Of a stretch of 16,910 nt of DNA, positions 14,982-16,910 are shown piece after piece (the stretch's first letter is position 1; each line of letters opens with the position of its first letter). This stretch comes from an uncultured Oscillospiraceae bacterium (GTDB taxonomy: Bacteria > Bacillota_A > Clostridia > Oscillospirales > Oscillospiraceae). The stretch is taken from positions 1-16,910 of the forward strand of contig CAJUAW010000056.1 of assembly GCA_910584605.1 (NCBI GenBank). The letters run 5' to 3'. The notes beneath the pieces were generated by a model. It was not told the DNA's origin. It saw only the letters and a list, made by a program, of their open reading frames with translations, and ran no database searches. Both the position numbers and the translations under genes were made by a program.

Positions 14982-16817
14982 ATGGGCTTTCGCATTACGA
15001 CCAACATGATGATGAACTCCTACAAGTTCAATCTGCAGAATTCCACCCTGAAGCTGTCCACTGCCCGGGATCAGGTGATGACCCAGCGGGCCTTCAGCAG
15101 CTATGCGGACGACCCCGCCGCCGCTACGCTGTCCTTCCGCCTGCGCCGGGATTTCTACCAGACCAGCAACTACCTGGCCAACACCAAGGACGTTTACAGC
15201 AAGTTCAACACCGCCTGGAACAACCTGGGCGGCGTGGTGGAGGACCTGAGCGATACCAACGCCCGGGTGTCCTCCATCCGGGGCAATAACGGGACCTCAG
15301 GCGAGAGCCGCACGGCTCTGGCCGTCGTCCTGCGGGAGACCGCCGAGTCGGTGGTCCAGGCCATGAACCAGAAGTACGGCGACCACTTCATCTTCGCCGG
15401 CAACGACGCACTCAACGCCCCCTTCTCCTGGAAGGACGGCAAGCTTCTCTACCGGGGCATCGACGTGAACTCCGGCAGCATCCCCAAGCCCACCGCCCCG
15501 GACCCCGGCTGGATGAAGAAGCTGGCCTTGACAAAGGGCAAGCTGGAGAGCCAGAAGTATGTGGAGCAGCAGCCGGACGCCAAGGCTTGGTATGAAGGGG
15601 TAACAGGACAAAGCGCGACTCTGACCAAAGCGAACGATACCATCGCCAAGATGCTGGATGATTACGCGGACCGGGCGGTAAACAGCGGCGCCATGAGCCG
15701 GGTCGATGCAGACAAGTGGCTGAATTACTACAAGGACCCTGGCAATACTGCAAAGCCGAATTCCCCGGTGAACAAGGACGGCGAGGTCATCGAGCCGGAC
15801 TGGGTGCGGCAGATCTCGGAGTTGAGCATGTGGGACAGCGACCCGGAGTATCAGAAGTGGTACGACTACAACACCCTCGCCAGCGATGTGGAGCCGACGT
15901 CGACGTGCCCCACTGATTTGAATCTGGAACGGCTGAAGGATGCCACGCTGAAGGAGCAGCAGGATGCGACTGCCGCCGGCAAGGAATATCCCTTGACGGA
16001 GCAAGAGATTGAGGCGTGGTACGACTATTATACCCGTAAGGAAGAGGATCCGCCCCTGAAGGAGCAGAGCCAGACGGTCAAAAAGTGGGGCGTTGCCGAC
16101 ATGAAGGAGGGCGACACCTATCCCGCCGGCCTGCCAACCTCCCGCGACGGACTGACCGGCACCGACCTGGAGTGGTACAACTACTACAACGACAAGCGCA
16201 ACGTGGAGCTGCTGGACAAGATGGCCAGCGAGGAGATGTATATCGACCTGGGCATGGGCGCGGCGGAGAGCTCCCCCAACAACCCTGTAAAGGGCACCTA
16301 CTTCAACAGTGCGCTGTGCGGCGTTGATTTTCTCAACTATGGCGTGGACAAGGACGGCGATCCGATGAGCCTGCCCATGATCATGCGGGAGCTGGCCGAT
16401 GTTTTTGACAACTGGCATGAGAACGGCCAGAAATACGTCCCGGATGAGTATAAGGACATGTCCTATACCGATTTCCAGCAGAAAATGAAGGATGACCCGG
16501 ACTTCGCCGCGGAGATCAACGCCTTCCACGATGAGTATGAGGCCAAGGCCTTCCGTTTGATGGATAAGCTGAAGGCCGCCCAGGAGCACACCACCGAGAA
16601 GTGGGTGGAGCTGGACGCCCAGTCGGTCTATCTGAAGACCTCCGAGTCCCGGCTGACCACCCAGAAGAGCGACCTGAACCTGCAGGTGCTGGACCTGGAG
16701 CAGGTGGACCTGGCCGAGGCGCTTACCAACTTCTCCTGGCAGCAGTACTGCTACAACTCCGCGCTGAAAATCGGCAATCAGCTGCTCAGCCAGTCGCTTA
16801 TCGACTATATGAGCTGA
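14982..16817 (+). CDS. flgL: Flagellar hook-associated protein 3 (FlgL) with large repeat-bearing insert
   Basis: FlgL is the second hook-filament junction protein, linking FlgK to flagellin. Residues 1-160 form the flagellin-like N-terminal core: MGFRITTNMMMNSYKFNLQN, then KYGDHFIFAGNDALNAPF at about 131-148. Conserved sequence resumes near 417 with MYIDLGMG and FNSALCGVDFLNYGVDKDGD (441-460). The C-terminal coiled-coil core (521-611) ends LSQSLIDYMS. At 611 residues it is about twice the usual 300. Most of the excess is an insert at about 165-410, carrying five W-aromatic motifs about 50 residues apart. AAGGAGG (14966-14972) overlaps the flgK stop and lies 9 bases from the ATG, implying coupling. 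No terminator is seen before the sequence ends. Confidence 0.92.
   Translation: MGFRITTNMMMNSYKFNLQNSTLKLSTARDQVMTQRAFSSYADDPAAATLSFRLRRDFYQTSNYLANTKDVYSKFNTAWNNLGGVVEDLSDTNARVSSIRGNNGTSGESRTALAVVLRETAESVVQAMNQKYGDHFIFAGNDALNAPFSWKDGKLLYRGIDVNSGSIPKPTAPDPGWMKKLALTKGKLESQKYVEQQPDAKAWYEGVTGQSATLTKANDTIAKMLDDYADRAVNSGAMSRVDADKWLNYYKDPGNTAKPNSPVNKDGEVIEPDWVRQISELSMWDSDPEYQKWYDYNTLASDVEPTSTCPTDLNLERLKDATLKEQQDATAAGKEYPLTEQEIEAWYDYYTRKEEDPPLKEQSQTVKKWGVADMKEGDTYPAGLPTSRDGLTGTDLEWYNYYNDKRNVELLDKMASEEMYIDLGMGAAESSPNNPVKGTYFNSALCGVDFLNYGVDKDGDPMSLPMIMRELADVFDNWHENGQKYVPDEYKDMSYTDFQQKMKDDPDFAAEINAFHDEYEAKAFRLMDKLKAAQEHTTEKWVELDAQSVYLKTSESRLTTQKSDLNLQVLDLEQVDLAEALTNFSWQQYCYNSALKIGNQLLSQSLIDYMS
15507..16241 (+). 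repeat. Degenerate ~50-residue repeats inside FlgL
   Basis: This is coding sequence for FlgL residues about 176-420. Five motifs are spaced 43, 47, 53 and 52 residues apart: WYEGV (W203), WLNYY (W246), WYDYN (W293), WYDYY (W346) and WYNYY (W398). Each is preceded by an acidic helix-like stretch (DADK, PEYQK, QEIEA, GTDLE) and followed by a polar, often proline-bearing linker. The copies have diverged too far for DNA-level repeats to be obvious, which suggests old duplication. The unit is not one I recognise. Confidence 0.55.
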
Positions 16818-16869
16818 CCGGAACGGCAGCCCGAACCGGCACAGCGGACGATGTGATATTTTTTCAGTT

Positions 16870-16910
16870 AGATCGGAAGAGCACACGTCTGAACTCCAGT
16901 CACACAAGCT
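16870..16910 (+). other. Illumina TruSeq adapter (sequencing artefact)
   Basis: From 16870 the sequence reads AGATCGGAAGAGCACACGTC and continues through GAACTCCAGTCAC to 16903, the standard TruSeq read-1 adapter. The last seven bases, ACAAGCT, occupy the index position. Translated on the minus strand it gives WSSDVCSSDL, a well-known adapter-derived peptide. This is not genomic DNA. The bases at 16818-16869 after flgL are genomic and hold no recognisable gene or clear terminator. Confidence 0.98.

Noticed and set aside
15507..16241. Choline/cell-wall-binding repeats in FlgL
   Set aside because: Those repeats are about 20 residues with GW...WYY spacing. Here the period is about 50 residues and the glycine pattern is missing.
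15297..16907. 536-codon minus-strand open frame opposite flgL
   Set aside because: It begins inside the sequencing adapter (WSSDVCSSDL) and is antisense to a certain gene.

Overview
The window reads as a piece of chromosome from a GC-rich member of the Clostridia, most likely an Oscillospiraceae-type gut anaerobe (Flavonifractor, Oscillibacter, Intestinimonas or a relative). This rests on GC-rich codons, strong AGGAGG ribosome binding sites, RecD2 without RecBC, the DUF378 and small multidrug export families, and a Firmicutes-style flgM-flgN-flgK-flgL order. The genus is inference. Nothing marks a plasmid, phage or CRISPR locus. The last 41 bases are Illumina adapter, so genomic sequence ends at about 16869, which is probably a contig end.

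Region 1 (1-9392, all plus strand) is a DNA-repair-centred run. It holds the 3' part of uvrB, a 48-residue membrane peptide, a YbaK-type tRNA deacylase, a TfoX_N-DUF3788 fusion, a lipoprotein, a small membrane protein, uvrA, a remnant of an XRE-type regulator, a small multidrug export protein, an unrecognised one-helix protein and recD2. UvrB and UvrA act together in nucleotide excision repair and RecD2 is a repair helicase. The five genes between uvrB and uvrA are unrelated to excision repair and look inserted. Spacing is tight throughout, so much of the run may be cotranscribed.

Region 2 (9393-10944) holds a minus-strand HAD phosphatase and plus-strand cytidine deaminase and DUF378 genes. 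The HAD and cdd genes diverge from two overlapping sigma-A-type promoters that share one ATTATAAT core. Stem-loop terminators separate the HAD gene from recD2 and DUF378 from the PilZ gene.

Region 3 (10945-16869) is motility. A minus-strand PilZ protein (probable c-di-GMP-responsive motility effector) diverges from flgM, flgN, flgK and flgL. FlgM restrains sigma-28, FlgN chaperones FlgK and FlgL, and FlgK and FlgL form the hook-filament junction. Both junction proteins are much larger than usual. FlgL carries an insert of roughly 245 residues with five degenerate copies of a W-aromatic motif about 50 residues apart. This insert is the most novel-looking feature here.
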